From positions 1,488,001 to 1,552,000 of the forward strand of contig NZ_CP110341.1 of assembly GCF_026013965.1 (NCBI RefSeq): a DNA stretch of 64,000 bases, given 5' to 3'. This DNA is from Brevibacterium sp. JSBI002. GTDB taxonomy: Bacteria; Actinomycetota; Actinomycetes; Actinomycetales; Brevibacteriaceae. Under the pieces are notes generated by a model. It worked only from the letters and a program-made list of their open reading frames with translations, made no database searches and had not been told where the DNA came from. Positions 47,455 through 56,879 of the stretch are shown one piece after another (the first letter of the stretch is position 1; each line of letters opens with the position of its first letter). The position numbers and the translations under genes are program-made.

Positions 47455-48006
47455 GTGAGCAGAGCACAGCGGTGGAGTGAAGAAGAGGTGCTGCGGGCGA
47501 TCGCCCGGGGTGAGATCGAAGTGCGCCGATCGGCACGACGGAAGAAGACCGTCGCCGTCTCGAAAGAGGTCGAGACCTACGTGCTGCGCACTCCTGAGCG
47601 CTACAGCGTGGAGCGCAACATCCGTTCGCTGACTGATCTGTTCAATCGCCTCTCCGCCCGTGACCATTCGTCGGATGCCGACCTCGCCGAGCTGGCTGAG
47701 GAGATGAGCAGTCGCTTCTTCGGCGGCAGGCTGCGACCGACGTCGATCCGTTGGGTGACGAACCAGAATGTCAGCAGATGGGCGTCAACCACGACGTCGA
47801 CGGGTGACATCCGCGTTTCTCATCGCCTGCGCGCCGTGCCGCGCTGGGTGCTGGAGACGGTCGTCGTCCATGAACTCGTCCATCTCCAGATCGGTCCGCA
47901 CTCGAAGGAATTCCATGCATTGGCCGATCGCCATCCGCGGCAGTCCGACGCAAGACTCTACCTCGAAGGATTCAGCGACGGGGAGCGATTCAGGCGCGGG
48001 AGCTGA
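47455..48006 (+). CDS. YgjP-type zinc metallopeptidase (M48-related)
   Basis: 183-residue protein of the YgjP/DUF45 family. The metal site is HELVH at 139-143 with a further His149 in HSKEFHAL, and upstream RRFxxKTVAVS-like basic segments are typical. Many family members lie beside DNA repair genes, but substrates are unknown. The start GTG has no ribosome site but a -10 box six bases before it. The 3' end overlaps the NUDIX gene on the other strand by 17 bases. Confidence 0.82.
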   Translation: MSRAQRWSEEEVLRAIARGEIEVRRSARRKKTVAVSKEVETYVLRTPERYSVERNIRSLTDLFNRLSARDHSSDADLAELAEEMSSRFFGGRLRPTSIRWVTNQNVSRWASTTTSTGDIRVSHRLRAVPRWVLETVVVHELVHLQIGPHSKEFHALADRHPRQSDARLYLEGFSDGERFRRGS

Positions 48007-48544
48007 GCGCTGACACAGCGGAGCGAAATAGGCCCGGCAGCCGGTCCGGCAGGTCGGGCATGAGGTCATCGGGCAGTCGGTCCAGAGGAAACCATGCGAC
48101 GTCGAAGGACTCGTCCGAAACATTCGGCGAATCGTCAGTCGAAGCCTGGGCTGCGAAGACGACGTCGAAGTGTCGGGTGCAGGTCCCGAATGCGGCCGAG
48201 AGGTCATGCACATGCAAGTCGATGGGATCTGCAGTGACTCGCGTGAGCGGGCGCAGACCGCTTTCCTCTTCGGCCTCTCTGCGAGCGGCATCATGGAGCG
48301 AGGCGTCGGCAGATTCGAGGTGTCCGCCGAACTGACCCCACAGGCCGGCCTTCCGGTGGTGGTTGAGGAGAACGGCCTCGGTGACCGGATCGATGACCAG
48401 ACAGCTGGCTGTGAGGTGGTGCTCACCCCCGGAGCGGTGCAGGGAATCGACGCCCTGTCGGTTGAAGAGCTCCGCGAAGGATTCGGAGAATGAGTTCCGC
48501 GGTCCGCGCTCGACTTCCTGCCGGGCGGTTTCGAGATCGATCAT
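47990..48544 (-). CDS. NUDIX hydrolase
   Basis: 184-residue hydrolase with a full NUDIX box GGHLESADASLHDAARREAE at 73-92 continuing EESGL. The N-terminal 40 residues are helical and variable. Its substrate could be a nucleoside diphosphate derivative; the flanking region (AGLWGQFGGHLE) resembles NUDIX proteins of the 8-oxo-dGTP or ADP-ribose type, without decisive residues. Its ATG directly follows the stop of the DUF2342 gene (TGAATG), so both are coupled. Confidence 0.86.
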   Translation of the reverse strand: MIDLETARQEVERGPRNSFSESFAELFNRQGVDSLHRSGGEHHLTASCLVIDPVTEAVLLNHHRKAGLWGQFGGHLESADASLHDAARREAEEESGLRPLTRVTADPIDLHVHDLSAAFGTCTRHFDVVFAAQASTDDSPNVSDESFDVAWFPLDRLPDDLMPDLPDRLPGLFRSAVSALSSRA

Positions 48545-49981
48545 TCAGCGATCGTCGCGATCGTCCGAGCTGTCGTCGTCGGGGCTGCTGTCGTCGGTCG
48601 GCGCAGTGTCGTTGCGATCCGTTTCCTCGGATTCTGATTTCGCTTCGCTGCCGCCGGCTCCCTCGAGGCCCTCGGCGAGGATGCGTGACAGGGCCTCATC
48701 GATGCTCGATTCATTGGTCCATTCGGCCTGACGTCGCTCGGAATAGCCCAGCGGGTCGTCCAGGTCCTGCGTGGTCGGCAGCAGATCCGGATGGGAGAAC
48801 ACGCGATCGCGGGCTTCGGCGCCGCCCTGCGTCTCCAGGTACGCGAAGAGCGCGGCAGCATCTCGGAGACGACGGGGGTTGAACTCGAGGCCCACAAGGG
48901 TTGAGAAGGTCTTCTCCGCCGGTCCCGCGGTTGCCCGCCGACGGCGAAGTGCTTCGCGGACCTGATCGCGACCGGGCAGATGCTTGCACGCCTCATAGAC
49001 GACAACGTCGACCCACCCGGCGATGACGGCGAGGAGGTTCTCCAATGACGTCAGCGCCTTCTTCTGATCGTCGGTCGTCGGCGGGTTGAACAGTCCCTGG
49101 CGGATATTGTCGCTGAGGTCGGAGATGTTCGACGGATCGATGTTCGATGCCATGTCCTCGATCTGCGAGGTGTCGACCTTCAGCCCCTGCGCATAACGAG
49201 TCAGGGCAGTCTCGACCTGGGCGCTCAGCCACGGGGCGCGCTCGAACAGAGCGAGGTGGGCGAGTTCCTGAGCCGCGAGGTAGATGCGGACCTCGGAGAC
49301 GTCGACGTCGATCTCGGAAGCGAACGTCTCGACGTTCTTCTCGATGATTACGGCAGTGTCATGGGGGAGCAGCGGGAGTCCCACCTCGGTGCCGGTGAGG
49401 ACGCTTTCGGACAGCGCGCCGACGGCCTGTCCGATCTGCATGGCGAACATCGAATCGCTCATCGATCCGAACATCGATGATGCCCCTGCGAGAATGCCCT
49501 TCATCTCGGCCGGGACCTGGGACTCGAGCGTGTCCGTCAGGGCCGAGGACATGTTCTCCTTGATGGGGAGCACGAACTTCTGCCAGCCGGGCATCGTCTC
49601 CTTTACCCAGTCGGCTCGGCGCAGCGGACGGGCGGAGCGGTTGGCGCCGGAGAGTTCGGTGGCCTCGGCGAGCCAGAGCTCCGCCAGACGGAACGCATCG
49701 GTCGTCGCCCGCTCGGCGTCCTCGGACACAGAGGGGTCGGGAGTCGGAACGGCCTTCTGAGCGATCGACACTGCCTGGGACTGCGAATCGGCACCCTGTC
49801 CGAAGAGCCCCTGCATCTGATTCATAATCGTGGACATCATCGCCGGATCGATCGAGAAGCCCTGCGGCATGCCCGAACTGGTCTTGTCGTCTCCCTGACC
49901 GGATCCGGGACCATTGGCACCGAAGAGCATTCCGAAGATCTGCTCGAACGGATTCTGCTCGTTGTTGTTGTCATCGGTCAT
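48545..49981 (-). CDS. Zinc-dependent metalloprotease-like protein, DUF2342 (Rv3195 type)
   Basis: 478-residue protein. The DUF2342 core has VGLPLLPHDTAVIIEKNV, then YLAAQELAHLALFERAPWLSAQV at about 235-257, where the ELAH motif is the proposed zinc-binding site, and a long helical region to GLEFNPRRLRDAAALF. The N terminus is Asn/Gly/Met-rich and the C terminus is Asp/Ser-rich, both likely disordered. The family is also called hydrolase/coenzyme F420 biosynthesis-associated, but the role here is unproven. It shares the PDZ/UPF0182 neighbourhood with M. tuberculosis. Confidence 0.85.
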   Translation of the reverse strand: MTDDNNNEQNPFEQIFGMLFGANGPGSGQGDDKTSSGMPQGFSIDPAMMSTIMNQMQGLFGQGADSQSQAVSIAQKAVPTPDPSVSEDAERATTDAFRLAELWLAEATELSGANRSARPLRRADWVKETMPGWQKFVLPIKENMSSALTDTLESQVPAEMKGILAGASSMFGSMSDSMFAMQIGQAVGALSESVLTGTEVGLPLLPHDTAVIIEKNVETFASEIDVDVSEVRIYLAAQELAHLALFERAPWLSAQVETALTRYAQGLKVDTSQIEDMASNIDPSNISDLSDNIRQGLFNPPTTDDQKKALTSLENLLAVIAGWVDVVVYEACKHLPGRDQVREALRRRRATAGPAEKTFSTLVGLEFNPRRLRDAAALFAYLETQGGAEARDRVFSHPDLLPTTQDLDDPLGYSERRQAEWTNESSIDEALSRILAEGLEGAGGSEAKSESEETDRNDTAPTDDSSPDDDSSDDRDDR

Positions 49982-50119
49982 TGTTCTACAGCCCCCAAGA
50001 ATCGGTTTGACATCAACGTTAACGGTTCCGAATGTGCGAAGCTTCCCAATTCAGGGAGGTTTCGCAGGATGTTCGCACCGGGCGAAAGGAGTCTGTGAAA
50101 CGGACGCTGAGGTTTCAAC

Positions 50120-50125
50120 TAGACT
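50120..50125 (+). promoter_or_regulatory. -10-like box of the PDZ protease operon (TAGACT)
   Basis: TAGACT lies 27 bases before the ATG, leaving a leader with an AAAGGA ribosome site. The same hexamer occurs at other starts without a leader. Confidence 0.4.
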
Positions 50126-50152
50126 GGTGGGGCGGTGCAGCGAAAGGATTAC

Positions 50153-51292
50153 ATGACAGAGAATGCCCCTCGGGCCGTGCCGGACTCACCGGCACCGACA
50201 CGCGGCACCAAACGACGACGGACTCCACGTCTGGCCACGACCTCGGGCGTTCTCACCTACGTCTTCATCGCGCTGGCCGTGCTTCTGCCGGTTCCGTACA
50301 TGCTTCAGCTGCCGGGACCGGTTTTCAACACCCTCGGCGACTACCAGGGCGACCCCATGATCAGCGTATCCGGAGCCAAGACCTATCCGACTGCAGGCCG
50401 CATCGACATGCTCACCGTCGCCGTCAGCGGCGGACCCGGTCGCGACATCTTTGCCTCTCAGGCACTCGGCGCCCTCATCAACGGCGAACAGACCGTCGTC
50501 CCCACTGAGGCGTACTACCCGCTGGACACCACTCGCGAGGACGTGACCGAATCGAATGCGGTCGAGATGTCCTCGAGCCAGGATGTCGCCATCGCCGCCG
50601 CCATGGGCCAGATGGACAAGTCGTACTCCGTGCATCTGTCGGTCGATGACGTCGTTGCCGATGCTCCGGCTCAGGGCAAGCTGCGCAAGGGAGACCGACT
50701 CATGTCCGTCAACGGCAAGAAGCTCGATTCCGATCCCCAGGCCGCGCAGATCATGAGCAGGACAGTCCAGGGGACTGACTCCGTCGAGCTCGGCATCGAA
50801 CGCAACGGGAAATCGAAGACGATCTCGCTGACTCCCGCGAAGGTCGACGACCGCAAGGCAATCGGCATCACGATGAAGCAGGACTTCGAGTTCCCCGTCG
50901 ACGTGAAGTTCAACGTCGACGGCGTCGGCGGTCCTTCAGCCGGGACGATGTTTGCTCTGGCCATCATCGATGAACTCACTCCCGGTGCGATGACAGGCGG
51001 CAAGCATGTGGCGGGCACGGGAGAGATCACACCTGACGGAACGGTCGGCCCGATCGGCGGTGCTCGCCAGAAAGTGGCCGCCGCCACCGAGAAGGGAGCG
51101 ACGCTGTTCCTCTCGCCCGCCGACAACTGTGCGGAGGTCATGGCCGCCGCAGACCAATCCAAGATCACGGTGGCGCGCATCGACACGCTCGATGACGCGC
51201 AGACCACCGTGGAGCAATACGCCGCCGGCAACACTTCGGACCTGCCGAAATGTCCCGCCGATGGCGCCGACAACAATGAGAAAGGGCAGTAG
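50153..51292 (+). CDS. Membrane-anchored PDZ/Lon-type protease (YlbL/S16 family)
   Basis: 379-residue exported protease. One membrane helix (about 31-53) is followed by an extracytoplasmic region, a PDZ domain (about 155-240, ending GIERNGKSKTISLTPAK) and a Lon-type proteolytic domain. The Ser-Lys dyad is Ser262 in GGPSAGTMFAL and Lys307 in GGARQKV, the spacing expected for S16. The family includes B. subtilis YlbL and Rv3194c. ATG 50153 has AAAGGA upstream. The stop overlaps the UPF0182 start by one base (TAGTG). Confidence 0.93.
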   Translation: MTENAPRAVPDSPAPTRGTKRRRTPRLATTSGVLTYVFIALAVLLPVPYMLQLPGPVFNTLGDYQGDPMISVSGAKTYPTAGRIDMLTVAVSGGPGRDIFASQALGALINGEQTVVPTEAYYPLDTTREDVTESNAVEMSSSQDVAIAAAMGQMDKSYSVHLSVDDVVADAPAQGKLRKGDRLMSVNGKKLDSDPQAAQIMSRTVQGTDSVELGIERNGKSKTISLTPAKVDDRKAIGITMKQDFEFPVDVKFNVDGVGGPSAGTMFALAIIDELTPGAMTGGKHVAGTGEITPDGTVGPIGGARQKVAAATEKGATLFLSPADNCAEVMAAADQSKITVARIDTLDDAQTTVEQYAAGNTSDLPKCPADGADNNEKGQ

Positions 51293-54200
51293 TGAGCACC
51301 TCGTCCTCACCCACCTCCGCACGCATGCCGGCGAATCGGCCAAGACGTTCGCCGCTGCTGCTCACCCTCGTGTCTGTGGCGATCCTGCTGATCGCCTTCA
51401 TCGCCTTCACCCAGGTCTACACCGAGGTGCTGTGGTTCCGCCAGATCGACGCAGCGAACGTCTTCCGGACCATGTGGCTCACCCGGGGACTGACATTCCT
51501 CGGCGGATTCATTCTCATGGCCGTTCCGGTCTGGCTGAGTCTCCATCTGGCCTACCGCCATCGTCCGGTCTACGCGCCGACGACTCCGCGACAGGAGAAC
51601 CTCGACCGTTATCGTGAGGCCATCGAGCCTCTGCGTCGGGTCGCGACGATCGCGATTCCCGCGGTCATGGGTGTCCTCGCCGGCATCACCGCCTCGGCGA
51701 ATTGGAACACGATCCTCGAATGGATCAACTCGACGTCCTTCGGCTCGAAGGATCCTCAGTTCGGTCTCGACAAGTCGTTCTTCGTCTTCGTGCTACCTGG
51801 CCTGCGCCTCATCGGCAACCAGCTGGGCATGGCTCTGCTTCTGGCGCTCATCGCCGCCCTCGTCGCCCATTATCTCTTCGGCGGAATCCGTCCGGGCGAG
51901 CAGAAGGGCGTCATCCTGACGAAGGCCGCTCAGTGGCAGCTGGGCATCACCGTGGCGGTTCTCGTCATCGTTCAGGCTGGCCGGCTGTGGCTCTCCCGCT
52001 ACGATCGGATGACCGCTGCCGGCGGGATCGTCCCCGGCGTCACCTACGTCGATGATCATGCCGCCCTGCCGGCCATGGCGATCGTTGCCATCGCCGCCGT
52101 CCTGGTCGCACTGCTGTTCGTCTATACCGCGTGGAAGGGCAACTGGCGGATCTCGATCATCGCCACGCTCACCCTCATCGTGCTCGGCGGCGTTTCGATC
52201 ATCGCGTACCCGGCCCTGCTCCAGCAGTTCCAGGTCAATCCGTCGCAGCAGAGCAAGGAATCCGATTACATCCAGCACAACATCGACGCCACGCGCGATG
52301 CGTTCGACTTCGATGACATCGAGGTGACTCCGTATTCGCCGAGCACCACTGGCAAGGAGGGCGACCTGCGCAAGGACGCAGAGACCGCGGCGTCGATCCG
52401 CCTCCTGGATCCGAACCTCGTCTCGGATACCTTCCGGCAGCTGCAGCAGGTTCGACCGTACTACTCGTTCCCGCAGAAGCTCGACGTCGATCGCTACAAC
52501 ATCGACGGGGACATGCGCGACACTGTCATCTCGGTGCGTGAACTCGCCCCGAGTTCGGTGAACAACCAGAGCTGGTTCAACCGGGCGATCGTCTACACTC
52601 ACGGATTCGGTGTGGTCGCAGCCAACGGCAACCAGCGCAACCCGGACGGCGAGCCGCTGTTCATGGAGTCGGATATTCCGCCGAAGGGCGAGTTCCCCGA
52701 ATACGAACCGCGTGTGTACTTCGGAGAGTCATCTCCGGACTACTCGATCGTCGGCGCACCGAAGGGTGCGACTCCGCGTGAGCTCGACTATCCCTCCGAT
52801 GAGAAGAGCGGCTCCGGTCAGGTCAACAGCACCTTCTCCGGTGACGGCGGACCGTCGGTGGGCAATGTCTTCAACCGTCTCGCCTACGCCCTGAAGTTCC
52901 AGGACGAGCAGATCCTTCTCTCGGACGCGCTGAACGACGAGTCCCAGATCCTCTACGATCGGCACCCGCGTGAGCGTGTGGAGAAGCTCGCCCCCTTCCT
53001 CAAGGTCGACGGCGATCCGTACCCGGCCGTCGTGGACGGGAAGATCAAGTGGATCCTCGACGGCTACACCACTGCCGAGGACTACCCGTATTCGACACCG
53101 CAGCCGCTCCAGCAGGCCACCGAGGATTCAACCACGGCGTCGGCTCCGAATTCGGTGGCGACTCTGCCGGACGATGAGGTCAACTACATCAGGAACTCGG
53201 TGAAGATCACCGTCGATGCCTACGACGGTTCTGTCGACATGTACCAGTGGGACAAGGACGATCCGGTCCTGAAGACTTGGATGAAGGTGTTCCCCGGACT
53301 CATCAAGTCGTCCTCGGAGATGTCCGGTGACCTGATGAGCCACGTCCGGTACCCGGAGGACATGTTCAAGGTCCAGCGCGACCTGCTCACCAAGTACCAT
53401 GTCACCTCCGCCAGTGAGTTCTACTCCGGTCAGGACTTCTGGACCCTGCCGACCGATCCGACGACGAAGGCGAGCAGCGGACTGACGCAGCCGCCGTTCT
53501 ACATGACCCTGCAGATGCCGGGCCAGCAGTCGCCGTCGTTCTCGCTGACGAGCTCGTATATCCCGGCTCGGTCGTCCGAGGGGCAGTCGAGAAACAACCT
53601 CACCGGGTTCCTCTCTGCCGATGCCGATGCCGGCAATCAGAAGGGCGAGACAGCCGAGGGCTACGGCAAGCTGCGGCTGCTGCAGCTTCCGCGCAACACC
53701 ACTGTGCCCGGACCTGGTCAGGCTCAGAACAACTTCAATACCGCACCCGATGTGCAGCGCAGTCTGAACCTGCTGCGTCAGGGTGAGTCCGAAGTCGAGA
53801 ACGGCAACCTGCTGACTCTGCCGATCGGCGGCGGTCTGCTGTACGTCCAGCCGGTCTATGTCCGGTCCGCCGGTGAGACCTCCTATCCGCTGCTGCAGCA
53901 CGTGCTCGTGGCCTTCGGTGAGGACATCGGGTTCGCTCCGACCCTCGACGAGGCGCTCGACCAGGTGTTCGGCGGAGACTCCGGAGCCTCGGCCGGCGAC
54001 GCCGGAACCGAGGACAGCGGAGACGGCGAATCGGGATCGACCTCCGGCGGAGAGGACGCGGATTCGAAGTCCGGCTCGCCGGACAAGGCTCTCAACGATG
54101 CTCTGCAGGAGGCGAAGAAGGCCATGGAGGATTCCGATGCCGCGCTGAAGGACGGCGATTTCGCGGAGTACGGAAAGGCTCAGGACCGTCTGAAGAAGGC

Positions 54201-54312
54201 GCTCGAGGATGCCGTCGCGGCTGACCCGTCGCTGGCAGAGGACGCGGCGGGCCAGGATTCCTCCGCTCCCGCCTCTGAGCCGGCTGACGAAGGCGGCGAC
54301 TCGGGCAACTGA
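51292..54312 (+). CDS. UPF0182 large membrane protein
   Basis: 1,006-residue protein with seven predicted helices in the first 320 residues, then a large extracytoplasmic domain (landmarks KESDYIQHNIDATRDAF, DYPYSTPQPLQQA, VKITVDAYDGSVDMYQWD) and a Gly/Ser/Asp-rich C-terminal tail from about 890. The whole matches the UPF0182 family (Rv3193c), whose function is unknown. It starts at GTG coupled to the PDZ protease, so the pair may process or modify an envelope component together. Confidence 0.93.
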   Translation: MSTSSSPTSARMPANRPRRSPLLLTLVSVAILLIAFIAFTQVYTEVLWFRQIDAANVFRTMWLTRGLTFLGGFILMAVPVWLSLHLAYRHRPVYAPTTPRQENLDRYREAIEPLRRVATIAIPAVMGVLAGITASANWNTILEWINSTSFGSKDPQFGLDKSFFVFVLPGLRLIGNQLGMALLLALIAALVAHYLFGGIRPGEQKGVILTKAAQWQLGITVAVLVIVQAGRLWLSRYDRMTAAGGIVPGVTYVDDHAALPAMAIVAIAAVLVALLFVYTAWKGNWRISIIATLTLIVLGGVSIIAYPALLQQFQVNPSQQSKESDYIQHNIDATRDAFDFDDIEVTPYSPSTTGKEGDLRKDAETAASIRLLDPNLVSDTFRQLQQVRPYYSFPQKLDVDRYNIDGDMRDTVISVRELAPSSVNNQSWFNRAIVYTHGFGVVAANGNQRNPDGEPLFMESDIPPKGEFPEYEPRVYFGESSPDYSIVGAPKGATPRELDYPSDEKSGSGQVNSTFSGDGGPSVGNVFNRLAYALKFQDEQILLSDALNDESQILYDRHPRERVEKLAPFLKVDGDPYPAVVDGKIKWILDGYTTAEDYPYSTPQPLQQATEDSTTASAPNSVATLPDDEVNYIRNSVKITVDAYDGSVDMYQWDKDDPVLKTWMKVFPGLIKSSSEMSGDLMSHVRYPEDMFKVQRDLLTKYHVTSASEFYSGQDFWTLPTDPTTKASSGLTQPPFYMTLQMPGQQSPSFSLTSSYIPARSSEGQSRNNLTGFLSADADAGNQKGETAEGYGKLRLLQLPRNTTVPGPGQAQNNFNTAPDVQRSLNLLRQGESEVENGNLLTLPIGGGLLYVQPVYVRSAGETSYPLLQHVLVAFGEDIGFAPTLDEALDQVFGGDSGASAGDAGTEDSGDGESGSTSGGEDADSKSGSPDKALNDALQEAKKAMEDSDAALKDGDFAEYGKAQDRLKKALEDAVAADPSLAEDAAGQDSSAPASEPADEGGDSGN

Positions 54313-54372
54313 GTCTGAAGCGAACCGGTACGGCGCTGTGAGGCCGTGCCGACCGAGTTCGGGCTTTCCGCG

Positions 54373-54406
54373 ACGAACGCCCCTGGGACATCCCAGGGGC
54401 GTTCGT
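54373..54406 (+). terminator. Terminator of the PDZ/UPF0182 operon
   Basis: Sixteen-base perfect arms (ACGAACGCCCCTGGGA and complement) separated by CA, 60 bases after the stop, followed by a T-rich CGTTCTCGTT. Confidence 0.85.
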
Positions 54407-54550
54407 CGTTCTCGTTGGAGTATTCGAGACTCGGCATTCGCGCCCTTTGCTCCGAACGCAAGGTACAGACATCGTTCGCGGCGCGGCCCACCTGAGGCTC
54501 GGCTTCTGCCGGGACACGAAAGGCAAGCCGCTCCGCCAATCCGGCTAATT

Positions 54551-54608
54551 GCTACCTGACGGCGGCTCAGCAACCTCGCGCGAGGTAGCTGAGCCGCCGT
54601 CAGGTAGC
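54551..54608. repeat. 58-base near-perfect palindrome
   Basis: Arms of 20 bases (GCTACCTGACGGCGGCTCAG and its exact complement) flank an 18-base centre that is itself palindromic but for one A:A mismatch (CAACCTCGCGCGAGGTAG). It ends 13 bases before the ThrE gene stop and could terminate that gene, but its length and symmetry also suit a dispersed intergenic element. The rest of 54,313-54,620 holds the terminator at 54,373-54,406 and otherwise nothing I recognise. Confidence 0.75.
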
Positions 54609-54620
54609 TCTAGGGGTGTC

Positions 54621-55856
54621 TCAGGCGACGATTTCATCCTTGGGCTCGACCGCGTGGGCGATGGCGGCGCCGATGACCGTGCCGATGGCGATGGTGAAGA
54701 ACGTGGTCGCAGCCGCCAGCATGCTGCCGGCAACCCCAGTGCCGTCTCCGAATTCGATCTGCGAAGCGTTGAGGAGCCCGAACGACCCGGGAGCGACGAC
54801 GAGGAACGCGGGCACGAAGCTGATCCGCCAGATCGGGCCTTTCGGCAGACGCGAGAGCACGACGGCCACCACCGATGCGGTCAAAGCGCCGGCCAGGCCG
54901 CCGATGGCCGCACCGAATTCGGCACCGATGCCCAGTTGTGCCAGTGCGGCCGCAGCGATAGTGAGGACGATCGGCACCGTGTGCTCGAGCGGAGTGTGCA
55001 GATAGATGATGAGGCCCAGCGTCGCGGCGGCCACGCCCAGGGCGGACAGCCACCATGTCGAGGCGGTGAGCTGGGAGTTCGCAAGCGCCTCGGCGCCGGT
55101 GCCAGTGACGACGGAGGCACCGGCGACTCCGGCGATGAACATCGCCAACTGGACGGTGGCCGAGACGAGCCGGGAACTGCCTGCCGAGAGGGCGCCGGCG
55201 GAGATCTCGGTCAGTCCGGTGACCACAGCGCTGCCAGGCAGTAGCAGCGCCAGGGTGGCGACGCTCGTGCGCAGGGGACTGTCCAGCCAGTCAAGGCGGA
55301 AGCCGACGAGGATGAGCACCGCGACGATGAACGCCGAGGCGACCGGCAGCAGCGGTCCGAGGCTGGGGTGCCGGGCGTTGACGGCGAGCACACCTGCGAC
55401 GATGAGCGAACCGAGAGCGGCGAAGGCGAGGTTGACCAGTCCCGGTTCGAGCAGCAGGCACAGCCCGACGCCGACGGGCACCGCGCCGAGGCAGGTCACC
55501 CATCCGGGCCAGCGCGGGGGAGTGCCGTAGACCTCGGCCTCGATCATGCGGCGAGCGGCGTCGATGCCGAGCCGACGCGACCGCACGGCATCGACGATGT
55601 CGAGCAGCTTCGCCGTCTGGTCGAACCGCAGGTCAGGGCCGATGCGTTCGAACCGGGTGGGACTGCCGGGGCCGATGGTGAGGAACAGGCCCTTGGGAAG
55701 AGCTGCGACATTGATCGACTTCAGGCCGACGGCAGGTGCCAGTCCGGTCAGTGCGTCTTCGACATCGACCGAGGAGATCCCACCGGCGAGCAGCCCCGTC
55801 CCGATCGTCACCAGCAGCTCCTGCGCAGGGACGGTCTTTTCGCTTGCCTCGTGCAC
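54621..55856 (-). CDS. thrE: ThrE-type threonine/serine exporter
   Basis: 411-residue membrane protein. A cytoplasmic N-terminal domain (VTIGTGLLAGGISSVDVEDALTGLAPAVG and the SPTRFERIG loop) is followed by about ten helices, the two-part ThrE architecture of Corynebacterium glutamicum in one chain. GPGSPTRFERI and the APGSFGLLNA segment near the second half are typical. It exports excess threonine and serine. GTG 55856 has AGAGGG eight bases upstream. A decayed IS3 element begins about 35 bases upstream of its start. Confidence 0.85.
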   Translation of the reverse strand: MHEASEKTVPAQELLVTIGTGLLAGGISSVDVEDALTGLAPAVGLKSINVAALPKGLFLTIGPGSPTRFERIGPDLRFDQTAKLLDIVDAVRSRRLGIDAARRMIEAEVYGTPPRWPGWVTCLGAVPVGVGLCLLLEPGLVNLAFAALGSLIVAGVLAVNARHPSLGPLLPVASAFIVAVLILVGFRLDWLDSPLRTSVATLALLLPGSAVVTGLTEISAGALSAGSSRLVSATVQLAMFIAGVAGASVVTGTGAEALANSQLTASTWWLSALGVAAATLGLIIYLHTPLEHTVPIVLTIAAAALAQLGIGAEFGAAIGGLAGALTASVVAVVLSRLPKGPIWRISFVPAFLVVAPGSFGLLNASQIEFGDGTGVAGSMLAAATTFFTIAIGTVIGAAIAHAVEPKDEIVA

Positions 55857-55892
55857 TCCCAATCCCTCTCGTCTGCAGATCGGCCGACGAAG

Positions 55893-56338
55893 TAGAAGAT
55901 ACCAGCCTCTTAGCGGACCGATTTGGCGCTGGATGCTCTCGAGCGCGTTATGGGAAGGAACGAAAACCAGGAATACCGGCCAATTATTCACCATCAGACG
56001 GGAAGCCAATATGTTTCCATTGCTTACACAGAGCGACTACGCGAATCTGAATAAACCTCGGTCGGCTGACGGGTGATTCTTATGATAATGCCGCAGCCGA
56101 AGCGTTAAACAAACTATTTAAGAAAGAGGTGGTGTGGCGCGAAGGTCCGTGGACTGGTCGTGATGCTGTGGAATTCGCGACTTTGGAGTGGGTGCATTGG
56201 TATAACAACACCCGCCCACATTCGTACTGCAAGGACCTCGCTCCAGCGCAGCTCGACGAACACTACTACACTGAAGCCAGCCGGTCAGAGGTGGCTGGCG
56301 TACCGTTATGAGCTCTCCACTGAACTCGGGGCGATCCA
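55893..56338 (+). pseudogene. IS3-family transposase remnant with frameshift and right inverted repeat
   Basis: Reading the plus strand gives RTDLALDALERVMGR at 55914 onward, IHHQTGSQYVSIAYTERLRES at 55986-56048, then a stop and frame change, then GDSYDNAAAEALNKLFKKEV from 56072 and EGPWTGRDAVEFATLEWVHWYNNTRPHS to 56311. This is the DDE end of an IS3 transposase, including the GSQY, GDSYDNA and WVHWYNN segments. The N-terminal helix-turn-helix part and the left end are missing, and stops at 55911 and 56048 break the frame. The segment 56,323-56,338 (CTCGGGGCGATCCA end) resembles the IS3 right inverted repeat. The element is dead. Confidence 0.8.
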
Positions 56339-56878
56339 GTGAGAGTCGATGGAGACCCTGAGAAGGTCTACCAAGAGCTGTTGCCCCTGTTCGAGAAGTA
56401 CAAGCTCGATGACAACTTCACTGCTCTCGTTTACCCGGCCGATGCAATCAACGAGCAGTTCTCCCGCTCATCTGAAGATGCACGTTGGTTGATCACTGCC
56501 TCAGTTGTGGCAGGAGTCCTGACCGTGGTCTTGAGCATCGTGGCTGTTGTGGTCGCCTATGAACGATGGCGTGTGCACTCAGCTATCCGCAGGCTCCACG
56601 GCTACTCCAGGCTCAAAAGCTTCGGGGAGGTCTTCGCAGGACTAGCAATGTCCTGGTTGATCCTCATCCCTGCCGCCATGGTGGCAGCCACCACTTTCTA
56701 TGTTCTCGGAGGCCATGTGGCAATCCCAGAGTATTTCCATCCTCTGGTGCTTCTCGATGAATGGCCAACTCTGCTTGCTGTCACCGGCCCCGTTGTGCTC
56801 ATGGAAACAGTCATAGCCATAGCTGTCGTCATGGTCTTCGATCGCCGCCATCCCGCTCTCCGCCTCAAGGAAATCTGA
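56339..56878 (+). pseudogene. 5'-truncated bacteriocin-associated FtsX-like membrane protein
   Basis: Open frame of 179 residues with three to four helices, ending naturally before an ABC ATPase gene. IRRLHGYSRLKSFGEV after the first helix is the motif of the lactococcin-972-associated integral membrane proteins (TIGR01654/DUF1430-like, usually 600-700 residues), so this is the C-terminal quarter. The first codon here is the base following the IS3 right end, and the GTG at 56339 has no ribosome site, so the gene was cut by the insertion. It is likely not expressed as a functional protein. The sequence is less G+C rich than the core genes. Confidence 0.6.
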
Positions 56879-56879
56879 T

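Noticed and set aside
56129..56311. The IS3 3' piece as an independent small gene
   Set aside because: The sequence upstream continues the transposase homology in this frame to 56,072 and in another frame before that, so it is part of one decayed gene.
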